A stretch of DNA of 64,000 nt from Craspedostauros australis (Eukaryota > Bacillariophyta > Bacillariophyceae > Mastogloiales > Achnanthaceae), in the NCBI GenBank assembly GCA_026770025.1, contig JAMXDE010000046.1, forward strand, positions 62,001 through 126,000, read 5' to 3'. Below are positions 35,566-46,033 of the stretch, piece after piece. The notes under the pieces are model-generated. The model was not told the DNA's origin. It did not search any database and worked only from the letters and a program-made list of their open reading frames with translations. The position numbers and the translations under genes are program-made. Every line of letters begins with the position of its first letter. The first letter of the stretch is position 1.

Positions 35566-38500
35566 GTTTGATCTGACCTTGTTGCAATTCGCTCAAGTCA
35601 AATGGGATGGAAGGGCCGGAGTTGGCTTTGTGCGCTTTGGATGGATGCCAAAGGAAGGTACTGCTATCTCCAGTACTTCCTATGGGATGGTGTGCGCTTG
35701 TGTATGTGCGTGTACTGGTGCGTGCGGTGTTGAAAGAGTTCTTGCGAGCGGCCCCTTGCTCACGAATGGCTGTGCGATGAGAAATACGGGCAGGGAGAAA
35801 TAGTGGCCGCTCGCACATTGGAGTATGGTGGAGTAAAGGCGAAGAGAAACGCGTTTGAGGATCAGTTTCGCCGGAGGACGGAACAACAATAGCAGCAGGA
35901 GCAGTATTCTGCTGAGTGTGCGGTTCCCGCTTGCAAGACATGGGCCCCAGAGATGTCAGCGCAGACCGACGCTCCTGTTGTTGTGAGAAGGGCAAGGGAC
36001 GCCCAAAACGCAAAGATGAGATTGTCGGGACAGCAAGAGCCCACTCCCAGCGACAAGCATGCTTGTTCGTGGGTTCTCGTGTTCGTCTCACGAAACATAC
36101 CGAGACATGCAGAAGCTGCAGGCCCGCCACACCATCGCCACACGACTGCGCTCATTGCACTGAACTTTGGCCGCACTCTGTCTGCAGGTCCAATGGGCAT
36201 GGCACACCGAAACGTGCAGGCTCTTGCATCCGTAAATGCGGAGACAGCCTGTGATCAACTCCAAATGATGGCAGACGTACCTTTGTTCTGGCGCGCGGTT
36301 GAGTGTTGGATGCTGTGCTTGGCGCGAGAGGCGCTGTTCCTGATGTTTCGTCCTGTTCTGTGTTTCGCAGTATTGTGGAGTATGGCACTGTGTGGTTAGG
36401 TATGAATATGATGCCTGATAGTGGCTGGGTTGTGATGGGCTCACGTGTTGGGCTGGAGGATGGGGCGGCGATGACGATGGTGACGGCGATGAAAGATCAA
36501 AGCCGACGATGGTTGGATGGTGTCTCCTCTTGGTTGTTTTTTATTCGGTGCGTATGGTGGTTTGATTGCCACCACGCGCGTGAAAAGCGGTGAGAGAGTG
36601 GGCTGGTCCGGAGGACGGCAAGCTGCTGGATCAATTGTATCGCAGGTGGCTGTTTGCTGGTTGATTGGTTTGTCGCTTGCTTGTTGTGTGCTTCTCGAGG
36701 TGAGATTGTGTTGTGTGATGTTGGCTTGGATTGGATTGGATCGCAGCGCGCTGCCAGTGCTAATCGTAGCACGAGGATCGTGTGCGTTTGTGCGGAATGA
36801 CGGCTTCGTTCGTTCGTTCGTGTTGGTGCTGCCCAACGTTTTATGAGAAAAGGTTGATACCACCCCTTCGGGGAGCGTTCGTGATGATGGAGATCGACGT
36901 CGAAGGAATAGAGGTAGGAATTGGGAGAAACGTGCCAAACTGTCGGTGCGGTGGAATGGAGTTGAGACCTGGTATGCGACCATGGGCAAGATCTCTTGTC
37001 TCTGTCTGCCGAAGGTCGCGGATTCCAAACGATCTTGGCGTTGATCGCCCACGAGGCTCTTATCTCGTTGCAGGTGCCGCCTTCTTCGTGCGTGTAACAG
37101 GGCGTTCGCGGTACTCTCTGCAAGTCTTGTGCTATCTTTGCGATGCTCACAGAGCAGATTCCCTGCGTCCTGTGGAGCCTGCGGTGTCTTCTCTGCGAGC
37201 TATGATCGCTCTTGTGGTTGAGATTTGTTTGATCTGTGGCTCTCCTTGGCGATTCTGTTCGCACACCACAAAAGGTTTTCGATTGTGCGTTCCGCGACAG
37301 TCTTGTTTGTGGAGTTGCAACCGCGAATTTTGCTCGTCTGGGAAACGAAGTTGTGAGCAAAGCAACCAAGCGCAGCATCGGTTGAGCGTACGGAACTCTG
37401 TGACACAGCGCAGACATCGGATATGGTTCTTGTTCAAGGCCTTGGCTGAATTACATATGGTCTGTTTCATGCGCTGCACAAGCAGGCGACATCGGAGTGA
37501 CACCCTTGGGCGTAAAATCAGGTTCAGACGCATCATGATTTTCCTCACTTTTCGATGGGGCTTGTCATGTGAGTATCACTCATTCACGATGAAAGGCTGC
37601 GATACCGAGTTCGTGTTAATGAACTGTGACAAAACCATCCACAAGATCGATCCCTTGGTCAACTCGCAACGCCACCACATCAATCGTGTCTTGTACGAAG
37701 ATGGTGCACAGAGAGACGAACAGCGAGAGAGCAGACCGAAGCCTGTGAGGGAAAAGAAATGGCCACAAAGCGCGGAGGATTTGGGCCGAGTCGACTTGGG
37801 CGCGTGAGGTTGGGTAGATCGCATTGCTGGCTTGTACTCGTAGGTAGAATGCTTCGCACGATTTGGTGATAGCAGACATCATGTCCTGCTTCTCTGGAGA
37901 GAGTTGCTCCCTCAAACCAAAGTGGGTATCGCTTCGTGATTCATACCAGTGCACAGGCATGGGCTGGAAACTGCGATTCTGGATCTTCATCGGGCTCCAC
38001 CATTCACGCACAAGAGATACTTGCTTGTGGTCAGCTTCAACCGCGGTCATGGGTGTGGACACGAACAGAGCGATGCCACAGAGCGTGTATCGGTTTGGTG
38101 GAACATGGAACTTCGACTGAGACATGGAGTACAAGACATGGGCAGCGCATTGCAGCTTGTTCCGTATTGCATCCCACGCAGGCGTCTGAAGATGGTGCCT
38201 GTGAAGACTTGGAGACAGGTAAAGAGTACTGGGGTGCATGGTGCAAAGTGAACGGAAACAGGTCGATTACAACCCTGAGCCGAAGATCGGGAGAAAGTCG
38301 CCGCCCAGGTACAGCCCAAGATGGACGTCGTGAGGCAATTGATCGCATGTTTCCACCTTCTCTTCTTCGGCACGGCCACGAGAGAGAAAGGGAGGAGCGA
38401 AGCACATCACCGACGTCGCCACCGAAGTCAGTGGAGTGTTGCCGCGGGGCAGCTTTGTGCAATCGCATTCCCGCTGATATTTTTGAAGGCGATGCCGAAC

Positions 38501-39454
38501 TTCAGCACAGATCTGCCTCCGCAGCCTTCCTTCATTTCTGTCGCAGGAGAGCCGAGCGGAAAAGATCGGCACCGCGGACGGAGATCTTTACCGATACCCC
38601 GCACCGACCGGCCGACCAAGAGCGGAGTCGGACGCAGCGAAGCAAAGTACCGCAGAGCACCAACAATCCGGAAAGTTTGTACCAACTGACCTGAGATGTG
38701 AGATTCATTCAGCCGCCCATGGAAGTGGAGATTCCTATCGGGATCATAATCGTCGCGGCAGCCAAGAATCGGTACTGCTGCCGGCCTCTTCCTTTGTGCG
38801 TCAGGTTTGTCTTCCGCACCCCAGCCCGGCGCAATGTTCTTTGGCTTGGCCATGCAAATCAGATTTATTTGGCTGACATCAATGATATCCGCTGATGACG
38901 GGAAGCGAACATGATCTCCGCGCAAGAGAGCGATTGCGGCGGTTGGCAAGATGCGATCATGGAGACGTGTGCATGCGGTTGCGATGGAAGTATGCGATCA
39001 TGGCGACGCTGTTTGGCCAAGGCAGGCGACCCACTATTTCTCATACTCCGTGCTTGTGCTATTGCATGTCATGCTGCGCATTGCCACGACAAGGTTCCAC
39101 ACAAATACAAATGGTGTGTCTATTGTGCATAATTGTTGTGGGACGGGGGTGTTCGTGTTGCTGTTGTTGATGATGACACAACTCGAAGGATGGCAACTGG
39201 GGCCAAGCCAATGGACCATCGTCGAAGGATGACAGGATGAGTACGAACATTGTTGGACATTGGAGCTCCTACGTTGCGACAGACCAAATCTATCTGCATT
39301 CGCGCATTCGGGAGGTAGGTGGTCAGGTGGGAGGTTTCATGGTCTTGCTTTGCGCTCGTATTTGCAATTGCGCTTGCATTGCATCTGCCGGGCTCATTTG
39401 GTGCGTCTCCTCCTGCCTCTTTGCTCATCTGACAGACTAAAGAATGGACAGGTT
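35566..39454. other. Gene-poor 3.9-kb interval
   Basis: Several overlapping ORFs of up to 341 codons occur on both strands (for example 36782-37807), but none has a recognisable domain, even composition or motif; they are rich in Cys/Arg/Trp as in random frames. The first few hundred bases probably hold the chitin synthase promoter. I cannot exclude a short spliced gene. Confidence 0.45.
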
Positions 39455-40338
39455 TCAATCATCCGAGCTCTCCGACCCTGTGCCTGTCTGAACCTCCGCG
39501 TGGATCTTCTGTGCCTCATCCTGTGCCTTCTTGGCGCACTTGTGCGACGATGAGTAATAGATATCCGCCATCAGCTCGTCATCTCGCTTGCCTTCCTCGC
39601 ACTGCAGGTCCTGTTCATCGAGAACTGCCGCGACGGCGGATTGGCGATTGAGCTTCTTCTCCCGCCTGCCTTCTCCCACCTTGTCGGTCAGACCCAGCCT
39701 TGTGTAGTCGTCGTTCGAGGTACGGCGTCCCATCCGCAGCTGATGTATATCATCCTGCAACTGGGCACGGCGTTCTTGAAATTCCACACTGTGTACGATC
39801 ATGGTAGAGCAATGCGGTCATCGTAGGCGTCAACGAGTGGCGGCAAGACAAGAATGGGCGCAGTAATGTCAGTGGGATGGAATGAGTACCTGAGCAGAAT
39901 GGCGCCGCATGTGGCTCGTCTGCGCATTGTACATTTTTTGGATTGGCTTGGATCCGTCAAATTTGATGCCAAGCTGATTTTCCATCACAGAACAAGCACT
40001 CCGGAGGCCACCTGCCCGCTCAATGACCATCAGAGACCAACCAATCGACGAGAGCTGTGTCCACAAATCGAACTCAAATCGTACCCAGATTGTCGTCAAA
40101 GCGTACACAAATCGTATGCATACATACATGCCTACATGCATACATACCTGTCTCCCCACATGTTGAATCGCTCAGATTCGGTGAAATTCTGGCTGACCCG
40201 CGGAATCTCCTCTATCTGCCGAATGGAATTCTCGCCGCGGAAGCCAACCGCTCGCTTTGGCTTGATGTCATCGATGGTGATGGAAGTGTTGCGACCTGGC
40301 TCGTCGCCGCTTTTCTTGTTCAGCGCTTTCGGCTTCAT
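39455..40338 (-). CDS. Small hypothetical protein, two exons, complement(join(39455..39788,40148..40338))
   Basis: I infer this gene by splicing two short ORFs: donor ACAG|GTATGT at 40148/40147 and acceptor TACACAG|TG at 39789/39788, with a 359-base intron. The join keeps frame and gives 174 residues. Exon 1 encodes KRAVGFRGENSIRQIEEIP...MWGD and exon 2 continues SVEFQERRAQLQDDI, then a conserved-looking GLTDKVGEGRREKKLN...VLDEQDLQ segment and an acidic Ser-rich end. The layout (basic segment, E-I-P, then MW and a helical region) recalls uncharacterised proteins common in diatoms, from memory. Function unknown. The first in-frame ATG is used; a further upstream exon is possible. Confidence 0.55.
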
Positions 40339-41860
40339 CGTGGCTCTGTTGGCGGTGATTGCGGTCGTGTTTGTGCTTGCTCTTGCGCTTCGATGTCTGC
40401 GGGTTGACCTGGGGTGTCAAGCTTGGTTGCGCGCTGATTCGTTTCCACGTTTCTTCTTGAGAGATGGAGTTGCGTCAACAGCTTTGTTGTTACTTGAAGG
40501 AGTACTTGGGGGAGTGGTCGGAGGGTGCCTGTCGCTGTTCGTTGAGATGATGATCCTCGCGGAGGCCGAAACAAACCGGTCAGAGACTTCTTGGAACACT
40601 CTCTTCTTGTTGCTCTGCTTTCACTGCTTTTGCTGAGCGGTGATGTTGATGTTGATGATGATGATGGTCACGATGATGATCCGGTCAATTGCGCCACCGG
40701 AGACACGATTGCGGAATGGACGAAGAGATGAAGGGGTCGGTATGGAGGCGGATGGTGTCGGAAGGGTGCGAGCGTGTGTGTGTGTGTGTGCGTGTGCGTG
40801 ATGACGAGGACGTCGTACTGTCCTTGCGTGGTTCCGCGCGATCTATCTTTCGGTTGGGGGCATCGCGTTCATCGTCTCTGTTTTTGCTGGTGTTGGTGTT
40901 ACGCTGTTTTGTTGGTGTTGCTGTTGATTCGGCTGTTCGCAGCTGTCACTTTTCGCGGTGGTTTTGGTTGGCGTGATTTCGACTCGTGAATGTCAGAACC
41001 AGTCTTGCATTCTTCGTTCGGGCATCACGCAATTTCAACGAGCGGAGAGAAATCCTGTGCAGGAATTTGTGTGTGTGTGTTTGGCCTGCCAAAACGTGGC
41101 ACTTTCGCGCAAGGTCGACCAAAGCGGGCTATTGGTTCCCACGCCATAATTGACCCATTGTCATTTCACGACCAGTACTTATGGACATCCAGTGACATTT
41201 TTATCGTTTATAGTACTTCGATAGGCTTTAGAGTTCGGAACACGAACGATTGGGTATGTTGGAGGACAGACTAACATAATGTTGTTCATACCATCCGACT
41301 AATCCGAGTTTGGGAAACGAATTAGACTGGAATTGAGTTTTTGCACGAGCTTCCTATATTCAGTCCCTCAAGGGACTGGGACGTGTCACCAGCGGCGAAG
41401 AGAGAAGAGGAAGAACGTGCATCAACTTCGCGGCCGAAGAGGAAGTACACGATGGCGCGACTGAATCAACGCTTGAAGCACATTCTTGGAGCAGTCGTCA
41501 CCGAACCATACGTTCCATGTTGGGAAGAAGACACATCAACATCCCTTGATGCAAGTTTCTCAATCAACGAGCATAGCAGGGAATCCTCAACGTCATTGGC
41601 GAGCGATACAAGAAGGAACAGAGAACCAGGGTCAACGAAGCACGTTCTTGGGCACGAAGCACAGCGACTGTGGTGGCACAACCAAGAGTGTCGACATTGC
41701 GTTGTCTTATCGCATTGTGTTGCCGCAGTACTTTCAAGGGTGGGCACACGAGCAACTCTTGGGTGCGGACTTCCACAATCACAGGGAGCACAATCGCGGG
41801 CAGTGCGACTTGTTCGCCCGTGAGCGTCGCGGACATCAGCACTCCAACCAACACGGTCAC
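40339..41860. other. Intergenic with short TG repeat
   Basis: No gene supported. A (TG)n-like tract lies near 40773-40800. An in-frame extension of the downstream glycosyltransferase ORF begins at 41486 but its sequence looks unlike protein. Confidence 0.45.
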
Positions 41861-43420
41861 ATGAGGAAGGTGAAGGATGGCGGCCAACACCATCCCCGGT
41901 TGAACGGCTCGGCGAAGCATGCGGCGTTGGTGTTCCTTTCTTCGGTGGGGCTCTGTCTCGCGATGATGCTGCGCGGTCCCACCAGCATCGCGTCTCTGCA
42001 GTCGCAGCTCAGCTTGGCGGGGCCGCTGGGTGGATCGCCGCAGCCAATGCGGGATGTGAATGCTCCCGAGGGTGCCGCGATGGTGCATGAAGGGGGCGCT
42101 GCCGGCATGATGAGCGACGGTGCGTTGCAGATACTCGCGGATCCGCGCAACGTCACGGCGGCCTGCTTGCTCACGAAGGACGATCTCTCCATTCTGTCGG
42201 AGTGGATCGCGTATCATTACCACACGGCAAACATGAGGTATCTCATCGTCGCCGTGGATCCGACCAGCGTGCACTCGCCAACGCCGATCCTTCGACGCAT
42301 CCGCGACGCTCTGCCGGACATCGTCATCATGGAATGGGCCGATCACCACTTCATGCCGGAATTCTTCGTCAATCGGAACCACAATGCAACCAGCAAGCAG
42401 CAGTATGAGCAACAGATGCCGGACCTGGTTCCGGATATGTTCAAGCACGCTGGTTCATCGCGTTGGCATTCCGGGAATGCGACAGAAGAGCAGGTTCGCA
42501 GGGATGCTGAGATGGCAAACATCCATCGCTTCCGGCAGCGGACCTTCATCTCCAAATGCAATTGGTACTTCCGTGATCAGATTGACAGCATCCAGCAGCG
42601 ACAGAAGCAGCAACAGAAGCAACAACAGCTGCAGCACGTGTCAGCAGAAACAGCAGCAACGACAACGTCAGCAACAACAGCGGCTGACATTCCGAAGCCG
42701 TCGCTGTGGGTGCTGCATGTTGATTCGGACGAGTACGTGGTTGTGAATCCCTTGATCCGATTGGGTCCGGCTCGCGTGTCCAAGATCCCCGTGCCCGACA
42801 CGGCCGTCGCGGGCAGCGTCTTCCGCTTCCTCGAGAACATGTTCGATGCCTATCCCAAACGGTTGGATCGCCGCTGCGTCTCCATGCCGACCATCCTCTT
42901 TGGATGTGTCGAGGGGCGACCTTCGGAGACGGAGCGTATTGATGATGCCACCAAACACACCGTTGCACCTACCATCCCGCAGCCGTTCCAACCAAGCTCA
43001 TTTGAGACCGTGCGTTGGCGATGGCACGCGCCGTGGATGGACAACAACAACGGTTTCTTCAAGGCGATCATGGACGTCTCCAAGCTGCCCCTGGAGGATG
43101 TGTCCATGAAGGGACCGTACGTCCTGAGCCCGCATCAGCCCAGCCCACAGCTATGCCAAAAGGTCATTCTCAAACCGGAGATTTCCGCAGGCAGGAAATT
43201 CCCCTTGACGGTCAACCATTATCTGGGGTCATTGGAACGGTACTCCTCCAGGCAGGATGGGCGCCACTCCACGCGCGTGCATCAACGCAGGGCCAACATG
43301 ACGGGAGGGTACGAGGATGGGTGGACGCCGAGTTGGTTGCACAGCTTCGTGTCGTCTGTTGGTTCGGAAACGGCGAGGCAAGTTCTGGGAGATCACATCG
43401 TGGACTCGAGCAGGAGGTAG
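41861..43420 (+). CDS. Type II membrane glycosyltransferase-like protein (519 aa)
   Basis: A short basic cytoplasmic tail is followed by a TM anchor (residues about 20-37), as in Golgi glycosyltransferases. The lumenal part starts with VTAACLLTKDDLSILSEWIAYHY, then YLIVAVDP and a bent-loop segment, a Gln-rich insertion (near 245-280), and LHVDSDEYVV, whose DSD fits the metal-binding DxD of GT-A enzymes. Later come RWRWHAPWMD and VNHYLGSLERY. The pattern resembles GT92/DUF23-like proteins that are numerous in diatoms; the donor and acceptor sugars are unknown. I chose the ATG at 41861 because it sits just before the anchor; the frame is open from 41486, which would add 125 unlikely residues. 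Confidence 0.75.
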   Translation: MRKVKDGGQHHPRLNGSAKHAALVFLSSVGLCLAMMLRGPTSIASLQSQLSLAGPLGGSPQPMRDVNAPEGAAMVHEGGAAGMMSDGALQILADPRNVTAACLLTKDDLSILSEWIAYHYHTANMRYLIVAVDPTSVHSPTPILRRIRDALPDIVIMEWADHHFMPEFFVNRNHNATSKQQYEQQMPDLVPDMFKHAGSSRWHSGNATEEQVRRDAEMANIHRFRQRTFISKCNWYFRDQIDSIQQRQKQQQKQQQLQHVSAETAATTTSATTAADIPKPSLWVLHVDSDEYVVVNPLIRLGPARVSKIPVPDTAVAGSVFRFLENMFDAYPKRLDRRCVSMPTILFGCVEGRPSETERIDDATKHTVAPTIPQPFQPSSFETVRWRWHAPWMDNNNGFFKAIMDVSKLPLEDVSMKGPYVLSPHQPSPQLCQKVILKPEISAGRKFPLTVNHYLGSLERYSSRQDGRHSTRVHQRRANMTGGYEDGWTPSWLHSFVSSVGSETARQVLGDHIVDSSRR

Positions 43421-44483
43421 CGGTCGTGGTGGTTGGGTGGCTGTATCAAGGATACGTCCACACCGATGCATGCCAGCACGGACACTTCACACAACCAAGG
43501 CGCACCCATCGCTGGAGCCCGCGTGCTCTACTCTACGCAACAACATACGAGTATACGCCACAAGTACCCTATGTAAGTTTGGAAACGTTCTTACGTACCC
43601 ACATCCGTGCATGCATCACGTGCCTGCCATGCCGCATTGATACGTGCGCATGCTCGTTGCAACCACAGAGAGCGACGCCCGAGGTGCCTGTTCTGTCAAC
43701 ACAGGGATGGTCCTCCCTGCATTCACCAACGCGGACACTGAATGATCCATCGCATGATCGTGATGCAATCAAACTCAAAGAGGCGCTGCGGATGCTGAGC
43801 GTGATCGATGAGTACGAGTACCCGCAATGACTCTATCCTCCGAAGACAGAGAGTATGCGCATCTGTGTCTGCACTGCGCATACAGGTGTGCAGAAACACA
43901 TGCGCGGGCTGTTATGTTGCAGACCGCGACACTCAACTACCCTTCCGTTCCCCTTTTCGATGTTGAATCCCCTGATGATAAAAACAAAATGGATCGTTCG
44001 GACATTGCTCTTTTTCGCGCGCTTCGCACAAGATCTTGTTCTGTTGTTCCGAAAGCAGAAAGAGCGAATCTTTCTCATGCAAGCTGCTGCAATCGAACAA
44101 CGAAGTTCTGCAGATTCCTGCGAGAATCCGATGCAATCATGCTGCAGGCAGCGGCGACTTGGGTCGGTCGTCGGATTACGGCGCTTTCGGCAATCGGATA
44201 GGACTATTGGCATTGGAGAGCACGACATGTTGCGTGAAAAAGGATACTTCTCCCTAATGTTACGGCTAATTGGAAAAAGGCGATGGTGGTGGTGCATGGA
44301 CTCAGCTGAGTGTGGCAGCTGCAGGAGGTTGGTCAGTCGGCCGCAGCTCCTCCGTCGTTGCCTGCGAGGAGTCGGAGGAGAGTTGCGGCGTCGAGAATGG
44401 CTACACCCATCGCACGAAGGATGGGCAGGCGGAGCAGGGATGAAGCCGCGCGCCGGTCGCTCGAGGGCGAAGGATGCCGCCGC
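43421..44483. other. Intergenic, no gene seen
   Basis: ORFs here are short or mutually overlapping with no motif. The flanking genes converge. Confidence 0.5.
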
Positions 44484-45341
44484 TTAGGCGGCCATCTGCT
44501 CGTTGAGCAGGTACGGCGCGATGTTGCGTCGGTCAGGCGTGGTGTCCAAGACCATGTCGCCATTGTGCTTGAAGCCGCGGATGTGGCCCCGGCAGTCGGG
44601 AGAACCGCAGCCGCATTCGAAGCCACTCTCGAGGTGGGCTTCGGTGGTCTCGTAATCCCACAGCATCTGGTCGCCTGGCCGGATGGTGCGCAGGGCGACG
44701 AAGTTCATGATGGGGGTGGATGGACATCCGGTGACGCTCTCGTCCCACGAGATCTGCACGCCCAGGTTGCTCGTGTTGGATCCGCAGCCGTGGTTGACGT
44801 ACCGGCATGGCATGTCGATGAGGACGTGCTGGCCGTCGTCGACCTGCAGCGTGTGGGAGTCGCAGACGGCGTTGTTGTCCAGGATGTTGGCCTCCATGAC
44901 GATGTCGCCTGCTTCGTAGGTGGTCTGCGAGACGACATCCCAGCCGGCGCCCTCTCCGAACTGGTCGGCGGCGTCGTCGTCGGTCTGCTCCTGCTGGGCG
45001 GCCTCAGCATCGTCGGAAGCGCCCCACTTCTGGATCTTGACCTTGCCCTCGTAACGGCGGTTGGCGTCCTCGATTTCGTCCATCATGGAGTCGAAGCCTG
45101 GGGTGGTGTAGCATCGGGATGCGGCCGCCGTTGGTGCAGTGGCGCGGCACTGGAGCGAGGTCTGCATGCAACAGCACATGAGCGGCTGCGTGGATGCGAC
45201 CGACGCTCTGGCCATTGGGGATGCGGCAGCAGCCAGCGATCTGGAGGCAAAGGTCCGCGATTGGGTCATTCGGCCAGCACGGGCGGCGGTGCTGGTGGTC
45301 GCGCGCAGGAGTGCCTTGGTGGTTGCCATTGTAATCTTCAT
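44484..45341 (-). CDS. SET-domain protein with organelle-type N-terminus (285 aa)
   Basis: The N-terminal ~75 residues are rich in Ala/Thr/Ser/Arg and nearly free of acids, like a mitochondrial or plastid transit peptide. After an acidic linker the SET core follows: YVNHGCGSNTSN (near 180, matching the NHSC-P-N motif), MNFVALRTIRPGDQMLWDYET (Tyr near 228) and a post-SET ECGCGSPDCRGHIRGF (near 240-252) with zinc-binding cysteines. SET enzymes transfer methyl groups from S-adenosylmethionine to lysine. The N-terminal half of the SET fold is short and divergent, so activity is not assured. The target could be an organellar or non-histone protein (inference). The stop lies just after NEQMAA. Confidence 0.8.
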   Translation of the reverse strand: MKITMATTKALLRATTSTAARAGRMTQSRTFASRSLAAAASPMARASVASTQPLMCCCMQTSLQCRATAPTAAASRCYTTPGFDSMMDEIEDANRRYEGKVKIQKWGASDDAEAAQQEQTDDDAADQFGEGAGWDVVSQTTYEAGDIVMEANILDNNAVCDSHTLQVDDGQHVLIDMPCRYVNHGCGSNTSNLGVQISWDESVTGCPSTPIMNFVALRTIRPGDQMLWDYETTEAHLESGFECGCGSPDCRGHIRGFKHNGDMVLDTTPDRRNIAPYLLNEQMAA

Positions 45342-45780
45342 CTTGATGCTGTCGTTGCTGTTGCTCGTGCTGTTGGATTTGTTGTTGTTGCTGTTGCTTG
45401 TGCTGTTGGTAGGGGATTTGATCGCGACGTGTTCGAATTATGATGCTTGAGAAAGATGGAGAGATGTTGTCGCAGAGTATCGGTACTGTCCATTGGTTGC
45501 AACATCTCGGTTTCTCGTTCTGGCGAGTTCAACCAACGGCGTTGCACGGGTACAACACCCAGAGAAACGACAAGGCAACGTGGTGGTGTGTGTGTGTGGG
45601 GCAACAAGGCGCCAACGAGAAAGCAGCTGGTTCGTCGTCGTCAGACCTGTGCCGCCTTGTCCAACAACGAGAATTGCGCGAATGCTGTTTCCTGTCGGAA
45701 CCAAATTCATGATGCGCAATTCCACTGGTTGTGGCCACGCCAAAGATCCATTCGCGAGGAGTCGTCGTACGCAAACGCCA
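45342..45780. other. Intergenic upstream of the SET gene
   Basis: No gene. The first ~100 bases are T/G-rich and should hold the SET-gene promoter or 5' UTR. Confidence 0.45.
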
Positions 45781-46033
45781 GGGAGCAACGGTAAAAAATA
45801 AAAATTACCATAGGTCGGAAAATACGCTGAAATGAAACACGTACGCTACGGTGGCTTGGACTGCATAGCATGACCGGGGCAAACAGTGTTGGAGTGCGGA
45901 GAGCGAAGCAGCTCACAAACCCGAGAAGCGCCACTCCTGTGTTGTTGGCAACTGTGCTGGTTTGCTGATTAAGTGTGCATTTGTTCGTGTTGTGGTTGAT
46001 TGACTTGTGTGGGACTATTGATGTGTGGAGTAA

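Noticed and set aside
36782-37807. 341-codon plus-strand ORF in the gene-poor region
   Set aside because: Composition (Cys, Arg, Ser, Phe scattered) and overlap with other open frames on both strands look random; no motif or splice support.
41486-41860. 125-codon N-terminal extension of the glycosyltransferase
   Set aside because: The sequence before 41861 is His/Gln/Arg-rich with no homology-like features, and a TM anchor follows the 41861 ATG immediately, as expected for a type II protein.
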